From Antedon mediterranea (Eukaryota > Echinodermata > Crinoidea > Comatulida > Antedonidae): 64,000 nt of DNA. The stretch covers positions 6,641,001-6,705,000 of the forward strand of contig NC_092677.1 of assembly GCF_964355755.1 (NCBI RefSeq), in the 5' to 3' direction. The position numbers and the translations under genes are program-made. Positions 21,968 through 34,900 of this stretch are shown piece by piece. Below the pieces are notes generated by a model. The model did not search any database. It saw only the letters and a list, made by a program, of their open reading frames with translations, and was not told the origin of the DNA. Within the stretch, counting starts at the first letter, position 1. The number at the start of each line of letters is the position of its first letter.

Positions 21968-22390
21968 ATGGTGACTATCGTAGCGAACTTTATGCCACTT
22001 TGTGTTTTACTCGGGTCAGATGTTGTTGTAACGAGTGGTGTGGAAGGAATTGAAGAAAATCATGTAGTAAGCTGGCTTAGAAATGGAGAAGAGATTACTA
22101 GAGGAGAAGAAATATTAGCAGATGACCACTGCAGCGAACGTATACATCCTCGTGTTGGCGCGAATGGTTTAGTCATGCTTGAAATAACCAATGTAGAGCA
22201 AGTTGATGAAGCTACGTATTCTCTGAGAGTTTACGAACGGCGCCATGACGGAACTCTCAATCAAATTGCGCAAAGTGACGTCATGTTTGTTAACTTTGGC
22301 CAACAATGCGATGACGACATGGATTACAGAATGGACATTGTTTACAATACAAGAGGAGGAGAATCTAATCAAGATTTTGGTTATGCATAA
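21968..22390 (+). CDS. Ig-like domain protein, tandem paralogue A
   Basis: From the ATG at 21968, about 140 aa. It holds one Ig-like domain (I-set/titin-like by look): LGSDVVVTSGVEGIEENHVVSWLRNGEEI, then MLEITNVEQVDEATYSLRVYE. The strand-C tryptophan (SWLRNGE) and a D/E-x-A-T-Y motif before strand F are present. The strand-B cysteine is replaced (VVVTSGV) and the residue after the strand-F tyrosine is Ser, so no core disulphide can form. The tail is acidic (DDDMDYRMD) and ends at TAA. An acceptor-like ATATAG precedes it, so a 5' exon may exist. There is no obvious signal peptide. Aligns with B and C over GL/GI-x-ENH-x-(I/V)-x-WL. Function unknown. Confidence 0.6.
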   Translation: MVTIVANFMPLCVLLGSDVVVTSGVEGIEENHVVSWLRNGEEITRGEEILADDHCSERIHPRVGANGLVMLEITNVEQVDEATYSLRVYERRHDGTLNQIAQSDVMFVNFGQQCDDDMDYRMDIVYNTRGGESNQDFGYA

Positions 22391-23693
22391 CAACTATAAC
22401 TTTCTTGGTTTTAAAGATGTTGTAGGCCTATGTTTCATGTTTAAATTAATTAACATTTACTGATTCGTTTTAGACTTTGTTTTTAATGGTAATCTTCTTA
22501 TATTTTAGCAAAATGACATACTGAATATGATATTTAGCGCTAAGAAACTGAGCGAACACTTAGCGATAAAGAAGAAGGCGTGCTCAGTTGTTATTTCGTC
22601 CCATATTGAAAAACATAACTCGAGATTTTAAATAAGCATTTGACGTCACCAATATATCAATTTGCTGCAGGCATGGTCTGTACATGAATTATTCGGTAAC
22701 GATTAACTTAAAAATTGTTGAAAACAAACAAACCGATTACCTACTATTAAACAAGAAATGAGGACATTTGACAGCTATAGAAAATCTTTTGAATATTATA
22801 GAACGACTAAAATGACTACCCGTCCTCTTATAATAAACATCACATAATCAATATAATATTAATCACAATAAAATCGACTTCTATCGACTTCTATAGTTTA
22901 TGTCGTTGTTTCTCTTCCTTATAATCAATATTGTACTTTAAATATATGAAAATAAAGTAGGCCTAAATGTAATTGTACAGGCCTTTTTTTGGCTGATAGG
23001 TAGCGATTACATAATATCTGAAGCAGGCCGCTGATCTGAGTTCGGAGAAACGGCACGGTACCTTTGGTAAAATGGTCTTTATGTACCATATATTTAGCTA
23101 GTTAGAAATTGCATTATTCAAATTGTACACACCATGGTCGGTTAGTTTTGTCATTCAACCGTTAACGTAGTCTAGAATAGTTAAACTGGGAAATCCGTTA
23201 GTTTTATAAATAATGCTTATCGATTGAAATTGTGGTTTGTATCAGCAGAACTGTCACGTCATTGCAAAAGTGAGTCAATTAAATCATTTATTTTGCTTGC
23301 ATTTATAGTGTCTGTGTCGTATGTGTAATCTTAGGAAATACTCGTCTACGTTATATTCTAAAACACCATTCATTGAAGTCACTGATCTGATGTTTCCATT
23401 ATTTGAAACGAATTGGGAAACCAGAAATACTTATATGCCTACTGTATATGCATCACATATTCCTTTGAAAGAAGGCATAGAGTAGAATTATTAATGTTTT
23501 GCTTATCATAGGTTTAGGCCGTAGGCGTAATTTTGGTGCAAAGTTAATTAGGCAACAAACGATGACATTTTACCTGGGTGCTGTGTTTAACAATAGGTGT
23601 CTGGCTTTTTAACTTGCTACAAACTGATCGGCGCAAAGAATAAGTTTCTGAAACTATTTTCTATGCCTTGTCGTTCACTACAGGTATAAGAAC
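22391..23693. other. Intergenic or intron DNA between Ig paralogues A and B
   Basis: AT-rich. No gene, RNA or clear repeat recognised. Confidence 0.5.
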
Positions 23694-24227
23694 ATGCTGA
23701 TTATCTCTGAGCTGTTACCAACGTGCGTATTCCTTGGTTCAACGATAACCTGTTCTGTGCAAATATACGGTTTAAATGATAACCATGTGATTGGTTGGCT
23801 TCATAACGATGCTCAGATAATACTTGGTGGAGAAAGCATCCTTGACCGATACAGAGGACGTGTAACTAGGCCTACTTCTACCGAAGCTGTTGAAACTGGA
23901 CAACACTGGGAAATGTTAGAGATAATTGATACTGGAGAGCTCGATTCTGGAATATACTCAGTGGTCGTCTTTGATCGTTTAGATAATGGCACACTGCATC
24001 AGGTGGCACAAGGAGAAGCAGGTTTTCTTGAAGTAATAAATAGGCCTACCAACGAAACCGAGTGTGTCCGTATTAATTATTTTTCTGCCATGAAACCAAA
24101 TAAACCTGGAATTTCACATTATAAAAAAGGAAGGAAAGGAAAGAAAAAGAAATCAAAGAAAAAGAACAAAAAACAAAAGAAAAACAAAAAAAAAGTTAGG
24201 TTAATTAAAGTTAAAAAAATAAACTAG
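23694..24227 (+). CDS. Ig-like domain protein, tandem paralogue B, with lysine-rich tail
   Basis: 177 aa from the ATG at 23694. The Ig-like domain covers about residues 8-115: FLGSTITCSVQIYGLNDNHV, IGWLHNDAQI, DRYRGRV, MLEIIDTGELDSGIYSVVVF. The strand-B cysteine and strand-C tryptophan are present. The strand-F position is YS, not YC, so the usual disulphide is missing, as in many titin-type Ig domains. Residues about 143-177 are almost all lysine with some Asn, Gln and Gly, encoded by an A-rich tract (24118-24224). That could be a nuclear or polyanion-binding tail, or simple-sequence read-through. A CAG acceptor lies just before the ATG (23682-23684), so a 5' UTR exon or an upstream coding exon is likely. 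Function unknown. Confidence 0.65.
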   Translation: MLIISELLPTCVFLGSTITCSVQIYGLNDNHVIGWLHNDAQIILGGESILDRYRGRVTRPTSTEAVETGQHWEMLEIIDTGELDSGIYSVVVFDRLDNGTLHQVAQGEAGFLEVINRPTNETECVRINYFSAMKPNKPGISHYKKGRKGKKKKSKKKNKKQKKNKKKVRLIKVKKIN

Positions 24228-25748
24228 AAAATGGTAGAAAACAAAAAGATCGGGGTTTTTTTTACAAACGGTTCAAGGAATTACAAATTATCGATTTATT
24301 AATATTTGTGCCTATCATAGAAATGTTGTAGTACAATTAGGCCTACATTTTAAAATTAAGAAACGAAAAGACTTAATTCTTATCAACATATAGTTGATTC
24401 GTTTTAAATATGTAACTTTAATCAAATTCATTTACAAATAAAAATTAATTTAAAAGTCGATTATTTTAGTCTCGTGATTGCTACTTTATGATGGTGGTAT
24501 GCGAATGAGTGTTATCATGGTTTTTCATTATACAGTGAGACCAGATACTCATGCAACAGAATAGAAAATGGTCTATGGAAAAAAAATTAATAGATTGATA
24601 GCATCAAATTCATACATGAAGCTAACAACAGGACACCAAGTTCGTGTTTATGCATACACGCTTCAGTTTTAACATTAATAATTATTTTCCATGGTAAATT
24701 AATTGTGTTTCTAATAGACCTCTTACTAAAATTGCACATTTGTGCAGTATTGATATGCTGACGGTCACTTTCTAACCCGGATTAATAACTGTATAATGAT
24801 TGATATGTATATCGTAATCGTCTTTTAATTCAGGTGATGCAACATTATTCTAATATGTTAAATTTAAATAGAAATAAATTGAATTATATGTATTAATTTT
24901 TCCTGCCAATTTGTTGTGTAAAAAAATAAAGAAAAGGCAAAAAATGTATTAATTTGACTGAACCAAAAACTGTAATTTTGACTGATCGTAAGACTCAGCC
25001 GGTTTTTCCACACCAAAGGTAGCGGGAATGGTCTGGTTTTCGAGGAGACACGACCCAAATTTCATTACGGTACAAGTCCGGTAAGAGACTTTTACACATC
25101 CGTAATCTGGTTAGTTTGTGTTGATAATTTCCTGCTAACATAACCACCAACGACGTATGTTAAGTTATATTAATATATTATATATTATATATAATAACCA
25201 TGAAACTATTTTAGAGATTCGTGAATAATCTGGAAAATCCACGATTCTTGCAAATATAATGTAATGCCTCTCATTGTTCTTTAAAATCAAATCAGCATCA
25301 GTAGGCATATCCATAGAATAAACATATTCGCAATCTAAGGTGAGTTATCATTTATTTTGCGTAGAATGTGTCGTAGATTTAATTATGTACAGAAGGTTGT
25401 CTGTTCCTCTTGGTCCGTTTCAGAAACATTGTAAATCAATAATTGTGTTTGAATTCATGATTTATGCGGTTATAGGTAAAACGGAATTGGGATGAATAGG
25501 TTAAACAATTATACCTAGAAAATAATACTGTAAAAGTAACCCTCTGGAAAAGATATTATATGCAAAACTTTACGAGTCAAAAAAGTACTTAGTCGATGAG
25601 TTTCTGCAGGCGACTGTGGCTATTACGGTACTTACACTGAGTAGAGTGCCTACTCTCATGTTTAGTTCGATTTCTCTCAATTGAATAGACCAATGAATGT
25701 TTTGCTATAATTATATACTATTAATTATTGTCTTTCACAGGTAACAAA
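24228..25748. other. Intergenic or intron DNA between Ig paralogues B and C
   Basis: No gene recognised. 25160-25198 is a TATATTA-rich run. Confidence 0.5.
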
Positions 25749-26134
25749 ATGATGATTACATCCCAACTTTTGCCAATATGTGTGTTCATTGGTTCAATAA
25801 CAACCTGTTCAGTTAACATACACGGTTTAAATGAAAATCATGCGATTGGTTGGCTTCATAACGGTGAACTGATAATGCTAGATGGAGAAACCATCATTGA
25901 CCGATACCGGGGACGTGTAAATACCTCTACCAGAACTATTGAAACTGGACTCCACTTGGGAATGTTGGAAATAAATGATACTGAAGAGCTCGATTCTGGC
26001 ATATACTCAGTGGTGGTCTTTGATCGGCTGAATAATGGCACGCTGCATCACGTGGCAGATGGAGAAGCAGGCGAAGTCAATATAGTGAATTTAGAAACAA
26101 CAGTGATTCAACGAGTTAAATTTTCCTTTCCATG
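25749..26134 (+). CDS. Ig-like domain protein, tandem paralogue C
   Basis: About 128 aa from the ATG at 25749 (a second ATG follows at once). The Ig-like domain is very close to paralogue B: GSITTCSVNIHGLNENHA, IGWLHNGELI, DRYRGRV, LEINDTEELDSGIYSVVVF, then DRLNNGTLHHVADGEAG. It has the strand-B Cys and strand-C Trp but no strand-F Cys. It ends TGA at 26132-26134 after KFSFP, without the lysine tail of B. The 3' DNA still shows 'ggaaaggaaaggaaatg' (26186-26202), resembling the start of B's A-rich tail, so the tail seems lost or out of frame. A TTTCACAG acceptor lies before the start region. Confidence 0.65.
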
Positions 26135-26639
26135 AACGTAAAATGTATTTTAAGAATTAGAGGGTTCGGGAATCTTGAAATGCGGAAAGGAAAGGAAATG
26201 AATAAAGAAACAAAACGTACAAGATCTTTATTTTTTCAAACGGTTTAAGTGTTAATAAATTAACGATTTGAAAATTAAACTTTTGATAAAAAATTAGAAA
26301 GTTACATTACAGTAGGTCTATTACACAAAATGTCTAATCTGTTGTAAATGTAAGCCTAATTAATCAATTTCCTAAGCAGCAGTGTCCACACAAAGTTACC
26401 ATAAAGTTAAAAACTAAAAGTAAATTTTGTACATAAATAAAATTAATTGATTTTAAACGGTTAAGATGAGGAAATCTGAAAATGAGTACAAGCCGACAAA
26501 TCAAGATTCAAACCTGAAATCTTGTATTTGATGTACAGACATTAACATTCTACCATTAGACAATATTGTAGAACATCCATATATTTAGGGCCAGAAGTAA
26601 AAAGACAGACTGAAACTTCTTTATAATATTAAGAAAAGT

Positions 26640-28920
26640 TTAGTAGCGCCATCAGTGATTGTACGCATCACTGCACAGTGCAGTGAAGCATGTAATAAAA
26701 TGTGATTACGTGTTATGTTAGTTTTTGTTTTGTATCTCAGTTTACTAAAATTTAGATTAAAACTATGAAAGATCATCCGGATCAGGTGCCGTTTTCGGCC
26801 ACCTCGACTTGTATGGACTATACCATTATAAAAAGATGGGAAAATAGGGGTGTCCCATTTATTATTTGAGTGTGCTAATGTGTTAAAATACTGCTGCTTT
26901 TGTTCTTTTGTTTAGTGCATTATGTTTCAGCAACAAAGGGAAAACAACTACGCCCTACACGCTGTAGAATTAATTTCAGCTTTCAAGTTAATACAGTATA
27001 TTATGGCTCTTTATTTCTATATAAATTTTAGGTATCATTCCCTAATATGGATATTAGGTGGATTCCCTAAGGTGGATATTGAATACTTTTTACGGATACA
27101 GAAAGTATAGGCCTATAAAGAAATTAGTTTTTATTCCAGTTACAAATAAAAAATATAATTTATCTAACGATAACACAGTAGTATATTTAACAAAGATGAC
27201 AGTAGTACATTTAATAAGATCTATCACATACTGATTATTAGGTAATCAGTAAAACAAATAAACATTAAAATTATGTCAATGAATCTGTACCATTTTGTTC
27301 CCAGAAAACACAGAACATTTCACGTATTTAAACGTTCTGTGTAGAAATAGGCCTACATGTTCTAATTGAACAACGTTTGCATCAAAACGTTACAATAACG
27401 AATGCAAAACGGAGCTGATAATGTCGCAATGAAGAGGATGATTCATGTCTTCCAATATAGCATGGAATACATCGGCAAGCAATTGCATAGACAAGCCAAT
27501 TTATACTTTCCCCGCTCCCAGCACCTTCTCAATTTGGTGATCCCCACATTCACTTACTAAATATTCTCAGCCCAACATACAATATCCCCAAATAGAACAT
27601 CACTGATTAGTAAAACATTCTATAGTACAAATATCCTGCTTTACCCCAAAGAATTGAGTTTCCTCAAGCAGTCAGCCTTGTATTTAACTTCTTAACTATA
27701 TGATCAACATGTCCACCTATTTAAGCTTTAATCAAACACTACTCCCAGATACTTATAATTGTTAACAATCTCTGCCTCCTTTCCTTTAAGTAATGTATAC
27801 TGTCAGACCAATTATGTTTATTTATGTTTATTTCAAGAAAATTGTTGCCATAATCGGTAAATCGAATAATCTCAGAAAGGTACAGAGAATAATCGTATCC
27901 AACTATAGCCGAGTCGTTGTACATAATATATATATATCGTCAATGAATCTGTTACCATTTTGTTTCTGTATCTACAATCGTTTCATTTATTTACATTTAA
28001 CATTAAATGTAAATGTATCAGTAATCAGTAAAACAAATAAACATATAATTATGTCAATGAATATGAATTGTGTTTCTGTATCTAATTCGTTTTACACTTA
28101 GAATTAAATGTAAATGTATCTGGTGAGGTAAAACAAACAAAAAACATATAATTATGTCAATGAATCTTCAATTATGTTCGTCTACCGATACCAGGTTCAA
28201 ATCCATGATGTTGAGATTTATCCCTTGCAAATAAAAAATATGATTTATCTACCTATCTACTTAGTATTTAAGATTTTCTAATTTCGAATCCGATTGTACT
28301 AAAATTTAATGTGTTGAAATCAAGAGAGGCATAACATAGTATTTAATATGTTTTAATTTTGATTATACTATAGTGTTTAGGTTAGTTTTTATATATAGTA
28401 TTTAGTAAGTAAGTTATACATAGGCCTAGTTAATATAGTAATATTGTTACAAAATCTTGGCATTGCGTAACACAGTGCCTAATACAGTAATAACATGCCT
28501 TATTAAAAAGTGCATGCTTGCTAGTTTTTGATGTTCTGTATTGTTTCTTGTACAGTAGTTTGTACTGTATGTTACATAACAGAACAATTGTATTGTCTTC
28601 CCATTCAATAGACACCCTTCTATACATAAAACATAATACACCACACCCCTACCATAATAATGGTATAGTCCATATAAGTCAAGGTGGCCGAAAACGGCAC
28701 CTGATCCGATCATCCAACATTTTAATTCTATTTCAAACATTCAGTGGGTTCAATAAAACATTAATTTTAACTAAAAAATAAAAGTGTTTGTCGAACCTAA
28801 AACCAGAGGAAAAGAAGAACCAATCAGTGATAATATGATACGCTTCACTGCATACTGTGAAGTGAGGCGTGTAATTAAATGCAGTGAAGCGTGGTTACGT
28901 GTTGTTTTGTTTTGTATGTG
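26640..28920. repeat. Composite repeat cluster with inverted pair
   Basis: 26785-26835 (GGATCAGGTGCCGTTTTCGG, then CCACCTCGACTTGTATGGAC) is inverted at about 28655-28715. Words at 26655-26735 ('cagtgatt..acgc.tcactgc', 'gattacgtgtt') recur in direct orientation at 28825-28915. Between them 27240-27330, 27930-28035 and 28060-28160 share 'cagtaaaacaaataaacat..aattatgtcaatgaat'. A decayed reverse transcriptase piece lies inside. No gene supported. Confidence 0.6.
27480..27930 (-). mobile_element. Decayed CR1-like reverse transcriptase fragment
   Basis: Minus-strand frames give EIIRFTDYGNNFLEININK (27850-27900) and, in another frame, KEAEIVNNYKYLGVVFD (27730-27790). These match in order the post-FADD part of the element at 49686-51890 (LNEINNFVKYSNDNFLELNVEK ... 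VETYKYLGG). Frameshifts and stops show it is dead. Confidence 0.7.
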
Positions 28921-28976
28921 GGAAATTGATGATGTGTAATATACAGCAGAACTGTATATGAGACAGCCATTACGAG

Positions 28977-31900
28977 ATGATTTCTTTGATTTTGTTTAGT
29001 TTATATTTATTAACTTTGGGTTTGGTATGTATGGCTGCAATAGTTTGTAAATATATTGTAGAATGAGGCACCTACCACCACACACAGACAGCATTGCATT
29101 TGCTTCCTACCTACCTACCACACCAGCATGGCATGAGAGTAGGCCTAGCCTAGTACTAGTAGTAGTAGTAGCAGTACTAGGCTAGTACTAGTAGGCTTTA
29201 CTAGATAGAACTAGGCCTATGTACTTGCTTGGGCTTATATAGGTCTGGCATAATTTAGTGTTAAATGATCATGCATGGCCGCGGTCGGTGTGCAAAAAGG
29301 CCAGTCAGGATAGTCCTAACTAGGGGCCTAGCTAGCTTGAGGGATCCAGGAGTGATTCAGTCTGACCTATTTATTAACATACTGTAGTTTAGTTTAGGCC
29401 TATATGTACGGAACGCCATCGCTGCCTCTGGCAGCAAGTTTGAATTCTATTCGGCTCTTTTAGCATTATGTTCGGCTCTTTTAGCATTCGGCGCATTTTT
29501 ATTCGGCTCGGCCTATTTACCATGGTTTTACCATTACGTTCGGCTCTTTCAGCATTCGACGCATTTCTATTCGGCCCATTTACCATTACGTTCGGCTCTT
29601 TCAGCATTCTGCTCTTTTTTATTCGGCCCATTTACCATTACGTTCGGCTCTTTCAGCATTCGGCTATTTTTTATTCGACCCATTTACGATTACGTTCGGC
29701 TCTTTTTGATTCTGCCCTTTAGATTCTGCCCTTTAGATTTTCTCTAACCACAAGTGACAATCAGATTTATTGAATTGTCATAAAAATCAATTCACTTACG
29801 TTGCATCTACGTCCTTGAGGGAACCAAGATTTATAAATATGCCCTAGTTTGACAAAAAATGTCTGATAGTGCCCAAATATGGTAGTGACATGCCCAAATA
29901 TGGTAGTGATATGACATCATCATGTCCATATATGGGCACATCACATTTTTTTGTGACATAAAGTTTGATAATGCTTTAGACCTACTGTAAGTACACTCTT
30001 GAACATTCCAATTACATCACCACTGTAAAGACTTCACACCTTTATATTATATTGAGAATTAAAGATTAAATAGTTATTTTTTTGTTTCATCCAGAGTAAC
30101 AGTAATATACTTGGAAATGATGACACTTTAACTGTGCTAGTTGACACTGATAGATTAAAGCACAATTTTGTAAAGGTTTTGCAACCACCTGAATTTCTAA
30201 CACCAGAAACATGGATCGAGGTGGAATACAGATGTTCAAAAGATTCTACAGTCGGTATCGAACTTGTCGCTACCACTGACTATCGAACAGAAACCACAAT
30301 TTATCGCAAGCATTTTCCGTGTAATCGTAAGTTCGACAGAGCCAGAAGAAGACTTCTAAAGTTATCTACAGCAGACAGTGTGCTATATAGACAAGACTAT
30401 CTTTTGAAAAAATCTCACAATATTTATAACGTTCAATTACGTGGTTGGCTTTTGAGTAAAAAGGACCAACTACGTATATCTGGGAATTACTATCGTTCCA
30501 GTGCGAGAGTTACGTACCCAATAACAACACGCTCACCTTATTCAAGACCCAGACGGAGTGTGTATCAAATCACATCAGTTTGTTTACCATGGTTATCTCG
30601 GATGCTGGTAACATATTTAAATGATAAATATTTTTTAGAACAGTGTAAGGTAGAACCGGGTAAGTAATGTTGCTTTACTAAAGCATAGTTTCCAATTTTG
30701 ATGTATTTCATAATTTATATTTTTCTGCAACAAATTTAGATAATTAACTGTAAACATTTTCTGTTGCAATTAATCAACTACCCCTTTTTATTTTTTCCAT
30801 TGTTTGAAACACATTGTGTAATTTTATAAAACAAGGGCTTATTTATCTATTCATCTATACATTTTTTTGTAATTTATTTATTATCTTAATGTTAAGATGT
30901 TAAACTAGTTTTTAGTGGGTCTCCTATCACAAGCTCCTTGGGATTTCTTGGAGGTCCCTTTCATCTTCCTTACATCTTTTACTCCTTCTTGGATAACCAC
31001 TTTTAAAATTAAAGTCTCTTATGGCTTATGTGTACTTTAAAGAACCCAGTTGCATTATGATAAATTTACATGAAAGTATTCTCATTTTAGAATAAAGCGC
31101 TGTCTACTTATCAAACTTTATGTGACAAAAAATGTGATGTGCTCATGTACTGTATATGGACAACATGATGATGTATTGTCATATCACTACCATATTTGAG
31201 CATATCACTAGTTTTGATAGTGTAGACAGAGCTTTAGGATTTTATCAATTTATTGTTAGATCTGAAAATGCACACAGTAACTGATACAGTTCTATCCTTA
31301 AACATAATTAAAGTTGATTGGTATTTGAACAAAATTGAACATTTTCATCAAGAATTGAAATAGCAATTATTTAAATTTATGAGCATGTTTGTCTGTACAA
31401 TTGAATACTGTATACAATGTAAAAATCAATATTCCTAAAGCTGCATATGACATCTGTTGCGTGAATAAGTATAAATAGTACCAGAACAAAATGCTTCTTT
31501 TGATCTCAAACTGACTATAAAATGAGTACAAATCATTTATTAACCGACCCTCTTGTATTAAAGATATATTGTTTCCCTGAAAAAATATTTGTTTTTGTTA
31601 AATATATTTTAATGTCACATAATAGTTTAAGCAAAAAAATGTAAAACAAACAAAAAATGTGACTGCCAGCCAATGTTTTTTTGATTGAATTTAACCATTT
31701 ATTTTGTCATTTTATAAGTAAAACATTATTTTTTTGTTTTTCTATGGAAGTTATTAACTTTTTGTGGAATCTTTACATCTTTTTGTGTAAATATTTAAAT
31801 TTCCAACTGTTTCTCTATTATTTGACAGTTATCCATTTCCCTTGTATGTCAGACCTGCCTTGCTTTTTGTTTCTTTTCTGTCGTCGTGGGCTTTGCTCCC

Positions 31901-34900
31901 TCTCCTCCCCCCCCCCCCACCTTTTTTTGTATGTGTTTAAGATTTATATTTTTATACATTTCAAATGTTATCGTTTTATGTAAAAATCACAATTCAGTTT
32001 TACTGTGAAGATTATTTTATAATAAATATACCATTTAATATGAATGAAATAATGAATTTTCCTTGTATGCATTTTCATTTTATGCATTTATATCCTGAAC
32101 CCTGTACTTTCATTATTTTAGAAATTATAGACCTGGTACAATTTCCAGTGGCTCTGACTGGATTGTTTGCTGGTATAAGTAAAGATGTTCCTTCATTTTC
32201 TGATCACATTCTTCGTCATCAAGTTCAATCTTTAAGAAAAAATCCAAGGTATGTAAAATATATGTTTAAACGAAGAAAGTTTATGGTAATGGGCTTTTAG
32301 ATTGACAGTAGTTTACTGGAAAGATTTTAAACTATATTTGAAAAGGGAAGGGGTGACAGTGTTAAGCTCTGTCTACACTATAAAACTAGTTTAAATTGTG
32401 TGAGACCAAATAGTGATATGACGTCATCTTGTCCGTACATGGGCACATAAAGTTTGATAGTGTAGACAGAGCTTGAATGCAAATTCAATGTAAATAATTT
32501 GTAAGTTGTAAGGACTGTCGAGAGTTCATAAAGAACAACAACAACACCTTGTACACGTGTAGCAAATATCTGCACATGATAGACGATCAATCAATACAGT
32601 TATATCTTGTGATTGCTTCAGGCTGATTTTTCTACAGTATAGTCTGGAAGGATTGTAATCTTGCATCAACGTTTGTTACTCACTTTTAGCCTGATAATAT
32701 AATAATAATTTATTTGGAGATTACACTTTTACAACAGTGGCACTCGACCAAATGGAAGGTGCATCCAAGAGAAATATACAAAAAAAAAAACATGATATAG
32801 AAAATAACAATTACAATAAAAAGTCGACGTAGGTCAACATGTCAAAACAATTCAACTACAGTAACTACAATACCATTGAACTGACACCTAAAAATACAAA
32901 ATTACAAGAAATAAACATATAGAATAGGTAGGAACTGTACAATATAAAATGAATTGGGCAACAACAATGTAGACCTAACACTATAATGAGATAGATATCA
33001 ATCATTTAGTGAGATAGATATCAATCATTTAGTTTGATTGATATGAACATAGTTTGATAGTTTGAGTGATCTCCTCCACTACGATTCCAGTTTTGGTTTT
33101 AATAACTACAATACATGCCGGTGCCGACTTCGCTCCTCTAATGACCCCGTTCCAAAATCTAATCGGAAAGTTGGTGACAATGCTTTTTCTGTCACCGTTC
33201 CGCGGATCTGGAATGCACAACCTGTCGATTTGAGAGGAGCGAATTTGGCACCTCTATTTTAACTTAAAACTTTTCTTTTTAATTAATTATTAAGTATTGT
33301 TAGGTGCTCTGTTCTTTGTAGGGCCCATATAAAAACTTGTATACATGTAGAATAGAATGCAAAGATTTTCTATAATGTGTATGTGGCATATACCACACTC
33401 TTTTAAATAGCACCCAGGATATATTGATAACATTGTAGCATTCTCTATGGTTTGACCTCGTTTAAAGTCAACAGATATTTAATTTTTTTTGAAGACTGCC
33501 TATTGTATCCTACACATTAACAAATTATTTATCTGCAAAATTATATCTACTTTTGATCATATTAATCAACACACCTGTGTTCAGAATAAGAACTGACTAA
33601 CACTTTCTGAGCAATTATGATTTCAGTTTGATACTTAAATTAAGTTTGTTTATATTGGAGACAATTTATTTTTGGCATACAGTATTTCATAAATTCAATT
33701 ATCTATCAAGATATGTACTTCTCTATGTAATCAGCATTTTTCTATCAAAATATCTTGTTTTTGTTGTTTTTTTTTATGGAAAATTACTTCAAATATAATG
33801 AGTAGTATAATGCTATGATTTGATAATTTCTACTGCAGAAGGAAACTTGTATCTTTGTATTTTTATTAGATTTACAGTCGTCATGTACATATACATGCTG
33901 AATCATTGTAAACACAGCCTCTGCAGCATCATGCACAGAAAGACTCGCTACACAAATGCCTACGTCACACCCTTAATCTTTGTCAACAGTGAAGGTATTA
34001 TTTTGTTATTTTAATATCCAGCACCATGTTTAAACTGATTTATTGTCTCCTTTCATTATTATCATTATGTATTTTTATACCACTTTATATAGTATTCTTT
34101 CACTGACTTCACAGAAGTTCTGTAACGGCTATGAGCAATTTCTTGCTAACCCAGGCGCTTAAGTTTAAGAGGCCCCAACATAAGCAGTCCCTAAACAGCT
34201 TCTTCGGAAGGCCCAGTAGGAGGAATAAACCAAGGGCCTTTTCCTCCTGCACTACGCCAATGCTTGTTGTTATTGTCAATGTATCTAAATGTTTGTTGCT
34301 TGCAGGTCAGGTTCATGTTCAAGGAGTTATGGAAAATGGTCAAGCTCACAGCATGTTGACGATAGCAAAGATACCAGTTGGTGAATGGGTTAGAATTGTT
34401 TATGTACAAGACAAAAGAAAGGTTTGTTTTTAAATTAGAAATTTTAAAAGTTACAAAAGTTTGGTATGGAAGGCAATCTCTGCCAAAATAAAATACAAAT
34501 GTACAACATAATTTCACAGGTGAAATACATGTGTTTTCACTTTACCATAAATATAATAGTAGTAGCCTGGTATACTATTTCATAGACTGTTTTTGACAGG
34601 AATTGCCTTCCATACAAACTAATATAAACTAACTTCTCACAATTATTCTTTTATTTTAGTGGTCACTGACGTTTAACCATGGTCAGAATTTTGAAAATGT
34701 TTCAAAATCAAGTGCATCATTTCCAAGAAGGTTACTATATGATGATCAAGATGCATTCATCCACATTGGAGGCAGCAAACCGGTCGTCTCATTCGAGGGT
34801 TACGCAGCACATGTCAAGCTTTGGCGATTGAGAGCATTAGAAGCTGAAAAAGTATTATTGTGTTTAGTTTAAGTAAAATTAATATTGCCCTCAAAGAGTT

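Noticed and set aside
22169-22463. Minus-strand 74-codon and plus-strand 72-codon frames
   Set aside because: Overlap Ig paralogue A in other frames, no family resemblance.
28447-28781. Overlapping 87- and 97-codon frames on opposite strands
   Set aside because: They lie across an inverted repeat shared with 26785-26835 and show no domain.
29389-29722. 80-84-codon frames on both strands
   Set aside because: By-products of the minisatellite lacking stops.
31681-32123. Frames of 100 and 111 codons upstream of exon 32122
   Set aside because: Low-complexity Phe/Leu/Tyr-rich translation of T-rich intron and M2 repeat. Only the part from 32122 is a real exon.
34131-34305. Start of a 100-codon frame before exon 34306
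   Set aside because: Intron DNA read through to the real exon; the acceptor TTGCAG at 34300-34305 and the family sequence set the true start.
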